From positions 118,632,421 to 118,696,420 of the forward strand of contig CM035806.1 in NCBI GenBank assembly GCA_020466095.1: DNA of 64,000 bases, in the 5' to 3' direction. Both the position numbers and the translations under genes were made by a program. Of this stretch, positions 19,610-30,669 are shown piece after piece. Source of the DNA: Chlorops oryzae (taxonomy: Eukaryota; Arthropoda; Insecta; Diptera; Chloropidae). The notes under the pieces are model-generated. The model ran no database searches, was not told where the DNA came from, and saw only the letters and a program-made list of their open reading frames with translations. How positions within the stretch are numbered: the first letter of the stretch is position 1; every line of letters starts with the position of its first letter.

Positions 19610-20989
19610 CAAGTATTACAGTATGAGAAACGAGCTAATACGCAATTCAACAAAGCTAATAGGCAATTCACCAAAGGCAACAACAACCACACGGCATACC
19701 AGGCAATCCACCACGATGCCTCTTTGGGCATTGTTGTCGTCTCTAGAAATTGGGCACATACAAGCAGTTAGTTTTTTTAAGGGATTTTTTTTCATTTATA
19801 ATCAGAGAAAATCAGATATTATAAAGATATTTTAAAGAATTATTGTACCATTTTAAACTGTAGAATTTATTTTAACATTTATTTTTTCTGTTTAGTAATA
19901 GAAAAATTCACGTACTACAAAAAACTGATTTCCGAGTTTTTGGTCTTGTTTAATTTAGACGTTAGTGTGGCATCCATGGACAACAGATGGTGCCAAATGG
20001 AACGAGTCAATAATGCAAATCGATGGTGAAAATAGTAACCGACTACAATTTGAACGTTTAGCTTTTAGAAATGAGACTTTCTGTCTGTCTGATTTTCAAA
20101 GGTATCCTTTCGTTCTAGGGTTTGTTATAATTTTCATAAATGCTGATAGGAAACCAACATATTTTTATATACTAAGGGAAATTATTTATTTGGACTTAGT
20201 TAAGGGCATAAAATGTAGATTCCAAATATAGAAAAGTGGCCGCGCCAAAAGGCGTTATTCGAAAATTGAATTTTACACCCAAAATTCAGATGGTGCTTGA
20301 AACAACCACGGCATAAATACTTCTTTTTTAATCGTTGACATCCTCAACAAAAATTGACTAAAGTGGACGAATTTTAAGGGTACCTCCAGCACTAAGGTCA
20401 GCCTCAAAGATCGTCTGAACTGCTGTTAAGTCATAATCTTTCGAGATATTTGCATGAAATAAGGAATTTGAGCTTATATTTAGCCTCCGATTAAAAATTT
20501 AATAGCTGTTTATCTGAGTGAGGTATTCTATGGCCAGGTTCTCTTTACTATAACACCCTTACTTTTTTCATTCTGAAACATGAAATTTAAAAATATATAA
20601 ATTCCTTTTATGTCGAATTATCTTGCTTTTTATTCGGTTTTATTATGTTTTAAGAACTCTTTTGAGTACTCGGTTCAGTATCGATAAAAGCTTTGCGCTT
20701 AGAGTATTTGTGCATCGCTGACGAAGTCGTTCAATTTAAATGCAATGTTGAATACTGAATTGCGGGGGTCGCAGAGACTCAAATGTACTCTTAAATGAAG
20801 GAGCATCTCTACTTTGCTGTTTGCAACTTCAATTTTACTTATAAAGGGTCAAAATATAAAGTTACGGCATGTTTAAAAATCGCATATTCTTCGACTTATT
20901 TTTGACAGTCAGCTGATTTTTACTCAACTTCACCACTCCATTTGGAGCCATATAGCATTTTGACAGGCTTTCTCATACTGTAATACTTG
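19610..20989 (+). mobile_element. 1380-bp element, copy A (8-bp duplication ATATGAAC)
   Basis: The ends are CAAGTATTACAGTATG and its inverse, flanked by perfect ATATGAAC duplications (19602-19609 and 20990-20997). Two nearly identical copies lie at 41927 and 43325. The right half (about 20240-20560) resembles the GGGTATA dispersed family (CGCC…TTGGCGCGGCC, the ACCTCCAGCACTA block), so the element seems to have absorbed an older repeat. An 8-bp duplication suggests hAT or P superfamily. No transposase motif is recognised. Confidence 0.9.
19965..20231 (+). CDS. small unknown ORF shared by the 1380-bp elements
   Basis: The 88-codon frame begins MWHPWTTDGAKWNES and recurs in copies B (42281-42505, shortened to 74 codons by a TAG) and C (44348-44082, 88 codons). 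I do not recognise the protein. It may be a captured exon or only a conserved non-coding stretch. A second short frame, MRNELI…, lies at 19623-19835. Translation is unproven. Confidence 0.25.
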   Translation: MWHPWTTDGAKWNESIMQIDGENSNRLQFERLAFRNETFCLSDFQRYPFVLGFVIIFINADRKPTYFYILREIIYLDLVKGIKCRFQI

Positions 20990-20997
20990 ATATGAAC

Positions 20998-21869
20998 TCA
21001 CACATCGACATTACAATCTGACTTTCAACACAGCAGAGCTGAATGCTTATTACCCTCTAGGAAGCGTGAGGTAAATTGCCCGGATGCAACTAGTACTTTC
21101 ACCAAAACTAAAGAACCAATGGCAAAGGGGGTAGAGCTTCGTATAAAGCTCCGACTAGTATTGCATGGAAAAATGGTTTTTCGTGTCAGTAATAAGAGTT
21201 GCCATTATATAGTTGTTGCAAAGAGCGTTGGTGCTCCGAAATCAAAAATAAAATCTATCTTTATATATTACAAATATTTTTGTAAATAAAACAAACACGA
21301 AAAATAATTCGGTGTCTTTTTAATATTGCGTATTGGAGGCTTAAAAATTTAAGAACAAAAATAACCAAAAAACCACAAAATATGGTCAATAATCTTTCAA
21401 AGGAACTACTGTTTTACTATACCCAATTTACCCAATTGGTTCCCAAATCACTAAAAAAGCGTTAGTTCAAGTGTACAATTAGTGATTTTTAGCCCACACG
21501 CAATGTTAATTTTGTACATAGTAATACATAACCAGGGGTATTAAGAAGAACCAGTGCTGGTGGAATTAGAACTAGTAAAACGCTAGAGCTTAAGTACTCA
21601 TACTTCCTGCAGGGCTGTTGAACTGTTCACCACAGCAGTCGTTGACAAAACTCTATCTTTTTCAGTCGCACTCATGTAAACTGTTCTCTGTCTCTATCGC
21701 ACCCGCATATTCTTATCATATCTACAAGCAAATTCAAAGAATTTAGAGAGTGTCGCTTGTAGAATTGTATATCTCTGATGTTTATACATCAATAAGAAAT
21801 AACTTTTTTTTTAAATTTCAAATAATCGAATGGTAAAGGCATGAAAAAAGATTTCCATATACTTTCTTT
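20998..21869. other. gene-free interval with one dispersed repeat
   Basis: About 21495-21620 is a diverged match to 60985-61112 (shared CAATGTTAATTTT, AGGGGTAT, GGAACTAGTAAAACGCTA-type blocks). Nothing else is supported. Confidence 0.45.
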
Positions 21870-22194
21870 ACACCGAGAGAAAAAGGTAGTTATATTAACT
21901 GAAAAAGCAGGTTAAAATAACCGAGTTCACCGTTAATTCTTAGCTTTTGTGTAGTAGCGGTCAATTCAACAGTACAAACACAGTCAATAAGGACATAACT
22001 ACCTGGTGGTTGATATAACTGTCTCGCGGTTAAATCAACTGTCACCAGCGACTGGGAAAAAAAATTTATTTTTTGCTTTGACTTTTTTTTACCTTCTTTT
22101 ATTAATATTTTTTATTTTTATTAAATTATTATATTTTTTCTTTATTTATTTGTTTCTTTTTAAATCTTTTTCTCTTTCATCTCTTTAAATTTTC

Positions 22195-22270
22195 TCGCCT
22201 CGGCCGAGCCTTGAACCGCAGACCTCCACTTCGCTGGGCGAACGTCTTAACCATTACGCTAAACGAACGA
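22195..22270 (-). tRNA. tRNA-like module (pseudogene), T1
   Basis: On the minus strand, box A TAGCGTAATGG (22251-22261) and box B-like GGTTCAAGGCT (22207-22217) have tRNA spacing. The acceptor stem does not close, and box B departs from GGTTCRANNCC at its end. It closely resembles the module at 49650. Confidence 0.6.
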
Positions 22271-22502
22271 ATTTAATTTGATGGTCAAAACGCTCACTTG
22301 ATCTTATGGTTGCTCAAGTTTTGGGGAACGTGCTTAAGGAATTGTTTCACTCCCAAAATTTTTTGCTTGAAAATGAACCATTAAAAAAAATTAAATAAAT
22401 TAAAATCTTAAAAATTTAGGAGAAAATTTTTGCCTTAAAAAACAACTACACTCTGAACAAAAAAAAAAAATCTGTAATTAAAAAAAAAAATCCAGAAAAA
22501 TT

Positions 22503-22580
22503 CCCGCCGCCAGCAGGGATAGAACCCCGAATCTCACGACGGGCAACTCACAGCTTAAACAACTGAGCTATTGAAAACTC
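22503..22580 (-). tRNA. tRNA-like module (pseudogene), T2
   Basis: On the minus strand, box A TAGCTCAGTTG (22560-22570) and box B GGTTCTATCCC (22516-22526) lie about 34 bp apart. The A boxes of T2 and T1 are 309 bp apart. No proper acceptor stem was found. Confidence 0.6.
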
Positions 22581-22776
22581 CGGAGACGGTTGATCAGAAT
22601 GCGAACTTATACGTCTAAGTGAACGAAAGCGAATTTGAACATAAAAAGTGACTATTTTTCAACTGTTGATTTGACTTCCTTTTTCAGTGCATTTAACGGG
22701 GAATACAGTTAATTTGACCACTCTTACTTTAACTGTTCTAAGTGGTTGATTTAACAGTTCTTATTTCTCTCGGTGT

Positions 22777-23050
22777 ACTAATAACAGGGTATTAACTATG
22801 TTAGTTACAAGTACTGCGACATTTCAGATACATGCAATGTGTCAAAAAGAGACGAACCTATGCCCAGATTGGCGCAATAGAAAAAGTTAGTTGCTACATG
22901 TATGAAGTGTAAGCAACATCTTTTCAGCAACATTACGGTATAAATCTCCTCTTGCCCATAAGCTTGTAACGAAGAAAATACCGCAACATTTGGTACCCGT
23001 ATCGGGTACGTAACTAGTTATATAACTGTTACGATTCTTCCTGGGTATGA
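22777..23050. other. gene-free interval
   Basis: No supported feature. Confidence 0.35.
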
Positions 23051-23139
23051 ACTCACCTAGGTCCAGTCCATTTTACACCGAAAACATTTCATTACTGCAG
23101 GGCAGGTTCTCCACAGACTGCTTATTACAAACAACGATA

Positions 23140-23738
23140 TAGGGATGGGCAAAATGGGAAAATACATCGATATATATCGTTTCGATATATTTAAAAAGCA
23201 TCGAATTTTAAACGATACTATTGGGGGAGAAATATCGAGTTTTCGATATATCGACATTATAAATACCAATTAAAAATGACTATTGTACTAAAATACAGTA
23301 CAGTGTACCTTCTGCTTGAGGAGAACCCTCCAAAGCGGACACTACTCTAAACGGATAGATTTCAGGAATTTTCTTGTGCTCCTGCTTCTCAAATACTTTC
23401 CTCTTAAGCCAACACCTCTGTTAAGCGGACATATATTTTGGGCCTGTAGGTGTCTGCTTAAGACAGAGTACACTGTACATATTTTTGACAAAATTGGAAT
23501 GTACAAAACGACGATTTCGAGTTCTCGGAATGATAAGATATATATCTTTATATCCAATAGAAATACGTGTGAAGCACATGTTTACAACGACAGACATATA
23601 TAAAATATCGCTTTCGATGTCGGGAAAAGTATATCGATGTACGATATATCGCCGAGCAAAAATATCAGTATATATTTTAGATATATCGTTTTAAAAATAT
23701 CGATGTTTTGATATATCGATGTTTTTTGCCCATCCCTA
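23140..23738. mobile_element. hAT-type element with TATCGAT arrays
   Basis: The ends are TAGGGATGGGCAAAA and TTTTTTGCCCATCCCTA, flanked by perfect 8-bp CAACGATA duplications (23132-23139, 23739-23746). Both ends hold dense CGATATATCG/ATATCGAT motifs. The insertion lies in the Pao gag frame and carries a nested pogo-like MITE. Confidence 0.92.
23301..23475. mobile_element. pogo-like MITE nested in the hAT-type element
   Basis: The ends are CAGTGTACCTTC… and …AGAGTACACTG, flanked by TA. Internal TTAAGCGGACA/TGTCTGCTTAA arms match the related copy at 58685-58843. CAGTG ends with TA duplications fit the pogo/Tigger group. Confidence 0.75.
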
Positions 23739-24072
23739 CAACGATAAGACAGAGGCAACGATAAGTCAAATGAGAATTGAAATCCAGGGTTTGGCGCGGA
23801 GGACGGTGCCGCCAATAGCGCTACCAGTGCCATCGGAAACAATCGGGAGCGTGACAGCAGGAGAGCATCCAAGGGAAGAGCGCGCAGCGGCAATAGCAGG
23901 TCAGTCCTTGTCTAATTCTTCCTCCCACAGCTACCCACTCAATTCCACGAGAAAAATTTACCCGCTTCCGAAGTTTGGAGGGGCGCCAGAAGAGTGGCCT
24001 TCTTTCATTGAAGACCTTAGGCGGACAACGGAAGAGTTCAGTTATTCAGAGCTCCACAATATAATGCGTATA

Positions 24073-25366
24073 ACAGGTTGGCTGATAAGTCCCCGGTCTA
24101 ACAAAGAAAAACACATTTTTTTGTCAAAATTCGTTTTTATTATTCAACATAGTTCCCTTCAAGAGCGATACAACGATTATAACAACCTTCCAATTTTTTG
24201 ATACCATTTTGGTAGCACTCCTTCGGTTTTGCCTCAAAATAGGCCTCAGTTTCGGCGATCACCTCTTCATTGCAGCCAAATTTTTTCCCTGCGAGCATCC
24301 TTTTGAGGTCTGAGAACAAGAAAAAGTCGCTGGGGGCCAGATCTGGAGAATACGGTGGGTGAGGAAGCAATTCGAAGCCTAATTCATGAATTTTTGCCAT
24401 CGTTCTCAATGACTTGTGGCACGGTGCGTTGTCTTGGTGGAACAACACTTTTTTCTTCTTCATATGGGGCCGTTTTGTCGCGATTTCGACCTTCAAACGC
24501 TCCAATAACGACATATAATAGTCACTGTTGATGGTTTTTCCCTTCTCAAGATAATCAATAAAAAATTATTCCATGCCCATCCCAAAAAACAGAGGCCATT
24601 ACTTTGCCAGCGGACTTTTGAGTCTTTCCATGCTTCGGAGACGGTTCAGCGATCGCTGTCCACTCAGCCGACTGTCGATTGGACTCAGGAGTGTAGTGAT
24701 AGAGCCATGTTTCATCCATTGTCACATATCGACGCAAAAACTCGGGTGTATTGCGAGTTAACAGCTGCGAACACCGCTCAGAATCATCAATACGTTGTTG
24801 TTTTTGGTCAAATGTGAGCTCGCGCGGCACCCATTTTGCACAGAGCTTTTTCATATCCAAATATTGATGAATGATATGACCAACACGTTCCTTTTATATC
24901 TTAAAGGCCTCTGCTATCTCGATCAACTTCATTTTACGGTCATTTAAAATCATTTTGTGAATTTTTTTGATGTTTTCTTCGGTAACCACCTCTTTCGGGC
25001 GTCCACTGCGTTCACCGTCCTCCGTGCTCATTTCACCACGCTTGAATTTTGCATACCAATCAATTATTGTTGATTTTCCTGGGGCAGAGTCCGGAAACTC
25101 ATTATCAAGCCAAGTTTTTGCTTCCACTGTATTTTTTCCCTTCAGAAAACAGTATTTTATCAAAACACGAAATTCCTTTTTTTGCATTTTTTTCACAATA
25201 AGAAAAGTTGCTTCACAAAAGACGCTCTATCTCACAAACTAAATGACTTACAGACGTCAAATTTTGACACGAATCATTTGAAGGTTGCCACTACATAAAA
25301 ATAATATGCATTTAATACTAGCGACGCCATCTATGTGTCAGACCGGGGACTTATCAGCCAACCTGT
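24073..25366 (-). mobile_element. mariner, copy 1
   Basis: TIRs start ACAGGTTGGCTGATAAGTCC and are flanked by TA (24071-24072, 25367-25368). The transposase is on the minus strand. Its target was the reading frame of the Pao gag. Confidence 0.95.
24140..25196 (-). pseudogene. mariner transposase, copy 1 (broken)
   Basis: The minus-strand gene starts near 25196. It has a helix-turn-helix N-terminus with WLDNEFPDSAPGKSTIIDWY. It keeps the DD34D catalytic segments TMDETW, HQDNAPCH and YSPDLAPSDFFLF. A stop occurs at residue 101 (TAA near 24895) and a 1-base insertion near 24562-24567 shifts the frame, so it is inactive. Mariner transposases cut and paste DNA at TA sites in the nucleus. Confidence 0.92.
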
Positions 25367-26002
25367 TAAGGGAGTCTCTGCACGGAAGAACGAGGGCAAC
25401 AGTCGATTCGCTATTGTCAAGCGCGCGTAATGTAGAGCCAATCTTAGAAATATTGAGTGAGACGTTCGGCAGGCCTGAGATGCTCATAAAGAACCAAATT
25501 GAAGCTGTGAGAAAGCTGCAAAACCTGAAGGAGGGTAACTTAGAGCAGCTGGTGGTGTTTGCAGTAAAGTTAAATAACATGGCGACATTTTTGCATACGT
25601 GTAAAGGTGAGCATCATTTGAATAATCCGACACTGTTGAGCGAAATTGTGGCGAAGCTGCCAGTAACGCGCCAAATGCAATGGGCAGAAAAGTATGTAAA
25701 CATTGACAGATTGCCAACAGTGGAAGATTTCAGTGCATGGCTTAGTGCTTTAAGGAAGCTCGCAGATTTTGTATCCGATACTTTGCCGTTGACCATGACT
25801 ATAGCAGGCGTTGACAACCAGAAGGGAAATAGAGATGCAGGTACTGGCAAGGGAATTAGTAACCGGTATGCACTCGTAAGCGTTGCCAATAAGAAGGGCC
25901 TATCTGTCAAAAGGATTGTAGTAGCGTTGCCAATTGCAACGAATTTCTAAATTTCGCAGTCGATGAGAGATGTAATATGTTACCTAGTACAGAGTCAAGC
26001 GG

Positions 26003-26528
26003 GAATTCCAATAGCGCAGGAGTTGCAGGAAATTTCCTGCTGCAGGAGGTGCAGGAAAAATGAAATTTCCGATAATGCGTGTGCATGAGCATGTCATTGC
26101 TGCGGTTTTGAATCTTAACCTGACTCAGTACATTTTTAGCTACTCTTGTACTCGTCTTATTTTCTATGAACGGAATACAATATTCCCTTTTACTTAACAA
26201 ATAAATAATAGAAATCATAAATATAGACATCGAAGCTTAAAATAAAATAATATTTAATACATATTACTTGATTGAGCAAGAAAAGTATGCCCCCGTAGTA
26301 CCAAGTACCTTAAAAAAGTACTCAATAGTTTCTACAACACTGTTATATTCCTTTTTTCAACTGTTATACTCAGCTGTCATGTAGCTCACGCGCAGGAAAT
26401 ATTCAATTTTTCGAACTCGTGCGTGTGCGTGAGCATGCAGGAAATTGATTCGAACTAGTTTCATATGTTTTCATGTGTTGAATGTTTGCAGGAATTCACG
26501 TTACGCAGCTCCTGCGCTATTGGAATTC
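26003..26528. mobile_element. inverted-repeat element with GCAGGA arrays
   Basis: GAATTCCAATAGCGCAGGAG occurs at the left end and inverted at the right end (20 bp). GCAGGA is repeated at least five times within 60 bp of the left end and again near the right end (26392, 26436, 26488). The target duplication is not clear. Confidence 0.7.
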
Positions 26529-26539
26529 TGGCTTCAGAC

Positions 26540-26988
26540 TAGTGATGCCACGAATATTCGGCCACTATTCGGTATTCGGCCTATTCGGCGTCATTTTTCA
26601 GTATTCGGCCGAATAGTTAAAATATTCGGCCGAATACCGAATAGTAGAAATAACTTATTAAAAAAATCAACACTAACTACAAATTAAATTTTTCTCACAA
26701 TAACGTAAAAAAACTTAATTAACAAGAACTAAAAATACAGCAGATTTGCATTTTATTCTTTAGAAATATTAAATGTACGCTAGCTTCTTCTAAATTTTCT
26801 TCGAAAACATTATAAACAGTGGGCAAATTTTTCAGCGGCAGCTTTTGCCTTGACTCCAGCTAGTCGCGAGTAGGCCCAAGCTGTCTTTACTACGCGCCGA
26901 ATATTCGGTTGCCAAATATTCGTTATTCGGCCGAGAGGTTGACCGAATATTCGGTATTCGGCCAAATCCACTATTCGGGGCATCACTA
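26540..26988. mobile_element. hAT-type element with TATTCGG arrays
   Basis: The ends are TAGTGATGCC and GGCATCACTA, flanked by perfect 8-bp CTTCAGAC duplications (26532-26539, 26989-26996). Immediately inside, about ten ATTCGG/CCGAAT motifs cluster at each end. Non-coding. Confidence 0.92.
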
Positions 26989-27099
26989 CTTCAGACACAC
27001 GAACAAATGTTCTGAAACAATGAAGTAAGTAGAGAACGACGTGCGAAGGCAAGAGACGTCTATTTGTTAAATGCTCTGCTTCTCTTTCTTTCTCATGCA

Positions 27100-27395
27100 G
27101 TCAAATGGCTACCAACAAAAACCTTAGGTAGGAATAGGAAATTCAACAAATTCGAGAAATTCACCAGAAAGCTACCAACAACAATACGGGTGGATACAAA
27201 GTGGCACTATGATGCCACTTGCAAGAAAATTATCAAAAAAACACGGCGTCAGCTCGGTTTTTTATATTGCTTGAAAAGTTCATAATTGAAACTTTAATAA
27301 ATGTATTACGATATGTTTTTGCTCAATGTGCGCGAATGTTTTCATTTTGTATTAAATTTACATACATTTTTGACTACGGCTACGAATTTGATTGG
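27100..27395 (+). repeat. truncated copy of the CATGTAGG element
   Basis: This stretch matches 39600-39905 closely (CTACCAACAAAAACCTTAGG … TTTTGACTACGGCTACG). Neither terminal repeat is present. Confidence 0.75.
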
Positions 27396-29190
27396 ATATA
27401 GAATTTGTAACGAACCTCCTCGGCCGACTTTGCCCGCGTCCTCAAAGCGCTGCATATCTGTCTCATGCGCGGTCTAGCTCAGGGCATGGGAGTGGGAGTT
27501 GCTTATCGAACGCAGATGAGGCGTTGCATTACATTGATTTGTATGCAGCATTTTTGGTCTTGGTTTTCCCATTTACTAAAGAAAAATTTTGTGGTCAGCG
27601 AAATTAGTGTACTTCAAAAAAACATTATTCAGACTTTACTCGACATTAGCCTTTATTGTAAGAATTAACTTTTTTTTTTTTGGTCAAGAATTTTTCTCAT
27701 AATCGCGCAACACGGATTGAGATGTTATTTACCGCGGCGGTCTGTTACCCTCCCTTCCTTCTTATGGCTGGCACACGATTCGTCATAAGCCCAATCGGAA
27801 ATTTGCCGGTTCTTGACTGGATTCTCATTTCAAAATAAATAGTATGACGAATTTAGGATTCCATTTCAATATACAAATTCTTTATTTTATTCATAACAAC
27901 AACAAAAATTTTATGGCCATTCTTGGCTAAAGAAATTAAAGCTAACAAAAAAATAATTTTTTCGAATTCTGGGTACTAGTCTAAAGGAGCTATTCCATTT
28001 ATAACGCTATATGTATTTAGGTATATTTTTTTTTTCTTTCGTACACTATTTTAAGTTTAATATCCAAAATATTAATAATAACAAAAAATAAAACAATCAA
28101 ACCATTGGAATTCTTGGCGAGACTGACGAAAATACTATTTCAGCAATAAAAATAATTTTAACGATAATTTTTAGAAAATTAATGTCGGTTATAATCTTTT
28201 TATTCAGTTTTACTAATCCATCTACACTCTCCGTGAAAATAAAGTAGGATTGTCACACTCCGACTCAGTGATTTAAGGCTATTCGAAAAAGATATTAATA
28301 CCTATATCTGTCTCGCTTCTTCTTTATTCAAATTTATTTATTTTAATTTTTCTTTCTTTTCTATTTCCATTTGTGGATAACGCGAATCAATAAAAGGAAT
28401 GTGGCCTCACATTCACAAAAAAAAAAACATTTAAAAACTATGATCAAGACTACGAATTGCGTGGCGAATATTAGGGAAATCGTTTCTCATTTAATTCGGT
28501 TCAAAAAAGTGTACAATCAATTATTGGACTTACGTGGATTCCGTTTCGTAGCAGAATGCAGCAGGCGCCTGTTGTAATCGCTGACGTTCGGAGTCGATAC
28601 GGCCATTATCCAGCTAATTTTTGCTAAAATGTAATGTAAAATAAACCGAAGAAAAATCAGAAACGATACCATGTTACAAGTGTTTCATTCTTATACATTA
28701 CCAATTTATCAAAAAAACGTTTCTACAGATGCCCTGACTACAGAGTACGATAATTCGAATTATGCCTGTGCTACGCTTACAGTCGCCATATAAAACGATA
28801 GGTTATGCGCTCAGAACCCTTTCCCGTTTGAGGGCAGAAATAAATAACGAGGTCGACTCCTGTCGCAAGTCAATCAAAGTCGAATCAATGGCCTAAATAG
28901 TTAAATTCCATGGTTCCTCCCATAAAACATATAAGCCAGATCAGTAAGGAATACTTAGATTCCCTAAGAACGTTTTCACTACTGGCGGTGATGCAGGCAT
29001 CCAGGAATCGTCGACGGAATTTTCCTACATCTTTTGTTTCTGGATTACTGCTGAATGTCCATGTTGGCTTTTCCGTTCCAATCGGCCGATATTAGATTGC
29101 CTCTGGGAGCAATTCCGAGTTTTTGTTGGTGCGAAGACTATGAATATGATACTTTTGTCGGGAGAAATTGGAACCCTAGCCGCGACTCTT
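27396..29190. other. gene-free interval
   Basis: AT-rich sequence without a supported gene, RNA or repeat. The short frames at 27392-27668 and 28371-28577 have no recognisable features. Confidence 0.4.
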
Positions 29191-29195
29191 CTTTG

Positions 29196-29668
29196 GGAGT
29201 CATATTTCATATCATTTGCGAGTCGTTTTTGAATCATATTTGTTATCATTTGCGAGTCATATTTGTTACTATTTTCGAGTCTTCTACAACTCATATTTGC
29301 TATCATTTTGGAGTCCTCTGCGACTCGTATTTGCTATCATTTTGGAGTCCTCTACGACTCATATTTGCTATCATTTTGGAGTCCTCTACGACTGCTATTT
29401 GATATCATTTTGGAGTCTTCTACGACTCATATTTGCTATCATTTTGGAGTCTTCTACGACTCATATTTGATATCATTTTGGAGTCTTCTACGACTCATGT
29501 TTGCTATCATTTTGGAGTCTTCTACGACTCATTTTTGATATAATTTTTGAGTCTTCTACGACTCATATTTGATATCATTTTCGAGTCTTCTACGACTCAT
29601 ATTTGCTATCATATTGGAGTCTTCTACGACTCATATTTGCTATCATTTTCGAGTCTTCTACGACTCAT
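29196..29668. repeat. 34-bp tandem repeat, about 14 copies
   Basis: The unit contains GAGTCTTCTACGACTC, a short interrupted dyad, followed by ATATTTGCTATCATTTTG. As 34 is not a multiple of three, the array gives open frames in all three phases; these are not genes. Confidence 0.95.
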
Positions 29669-30190
29669 AATTGAGATAGAAAAAATAAAAATATAAATTA
29701 ATTTATAAATCGATATTTATTTTGATATTTATTTAAATCAATTATATATTTCATTTAATATTTTGTAATTATTTTTGTGTTTGTTTAAGCTCGTATGTAA
29801 AAGTATATGATACGAAGCAGATTTTTAAATATTATCTATAAGTACGTTATTCATTCATTAATTCGTTTTCGCTTTAACAGTCTATCTTTGGCGTGGACAA
29901 AATGTTTTTGTAGCACAACGTTCATTTCCTTGTCCGTACATTTAAATTTGGCGTGGCAAATATGTTGCAATTAGAGAAAAAACATTTAGTTTTTTTGCAA
30001 AAATGGAAGAATAGGTATATACTTTTAATAACTGCAATAACGAAACATCTTTCGGCGCTTGGCTTGGTGGTGGTACCTTTCCAGCTGTAAGCACAAGCTA
30101 ACTCATCTGAAAAAACTCTACGAATGGCTGCTCGTATAAAAAGCGTGTGTCCCTCTCCACCAGTTTTTGCAATAAATTGTTTCTGAAAAT

Positions 30191-30669
30191 TTATATAAAA
30201 ACTTTAGAAACCAAAATACGTACAAATTGATTAAGTCGATTTTGATTTTGCTGTATTTCCTCGTCGAATTTTTGCAAGTCTTCAACTTTTGTGAATGGAA
30301 ATATTTGAGTCTCTGAAAGGTCGTCGTCTAATGACAACGGATCGTTTTGCTTCTTCCTATTTTCGAGTTTTACACAAATAACTTCTTCTGTCAACTTCGT
30401 TAAACCCCTTGTGTTTCCTTCTTTTAGTTCCCTTATCTCTTTTTTTAAATCGGAAACTTCAGTCTTCAATGAGGCGATTTCTTTCCGTAACTCCACCAGA
30501 AGACTGTACACGCTTTCCGGCTGGGGAACGAAAACACTTTGCACTAAAAAAAAGATATGTAATTTTAATTTTAAAAAATGGATTAAATAACCTACTACTT
30601 ACAGTGTGCTAAATTAGTGCTCGGTGCGTATTGGAAATCGCCGGTGGAAATAAAATTGCTCTGCGACAT
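30191..30669 (-). CDS. two-exon accessory gene of the CACTA-like element (coiled coil)
   Basis: Exon 1 is 30669-30603 (ATG start MSQSNF), exon 2 is 30543-30191; the 59-nt intron begins GTAAGT and ends TTTTTTTTAG. Splicing joins the exons in frame and gives 139 codons with no internal stop. The middle is a predicted coiled coil (LRKEIASLKTEVSDLKKEIREL). The start overlaps the degraded 3' end of the transposase gene in another frame. I do not recognise the family. In plant En/Spm a second product, TnpA, binds subterminal repeats; a similar role here is only an analogy. Further 5' exons are possible, as TTATTCAG precedes the ATG. Confidence 0.6.

Larger units (their letters stand above)
21871..22775. 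mobile_element. TA-flanked element carrying two tRNA-like modules
   Basis: The ends are CACCGAGAGAAA and TTTCTCTCGGTG, flanked by TA. Near both ends, GTTA/TTAAC-type motifs recur (GGTAGTTATATTAACTG; TGGTTGATTTAACAG). The interior holds two minus-strand tRNA-like sequences (22195-22270 and 22503-22580) and AT-rich spacers. A related right end (CTCTGTGTA) lies near 36538-36559. Confidence 0.75.
23080..26002 (+). pseudogene. Pao-type gag fragment, split by insertions
   Basis: Once the inserts are discounted, one plus-strand frame reads across 23100-23131, 23739-24072 and 25367-25950. It includes a LPKFGGAPEEWPSFIEDL segment and RTRATVDSLLSSARN…ETFGRPE, matching the DUF1759 region of BEL/Pao Gag. 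A zinc-knuckle part (C.…C.K.CSSVANC) follows in another frame near 25870-25975, after a frameshift. The hAT element at 23140, the mariner at 24073 and the GCAGGA element at 26003 each lie in or at the end of this gag. No LTR was found. It is a different lineage from the BEL element at 3081. Confidence 0.8.

Noticed and set aside
29055..29538. Overlapping repeat proteins of about 84-115 codons
   Set aside because: They are readings of the 34-bp satellite in all three frames.
29196..29668. CRISPR-like array of 34-bp repeats
   Set aside because: The repeats are contiguous with no unique spacers and this is eukaryotic DNA; it is a satellite.
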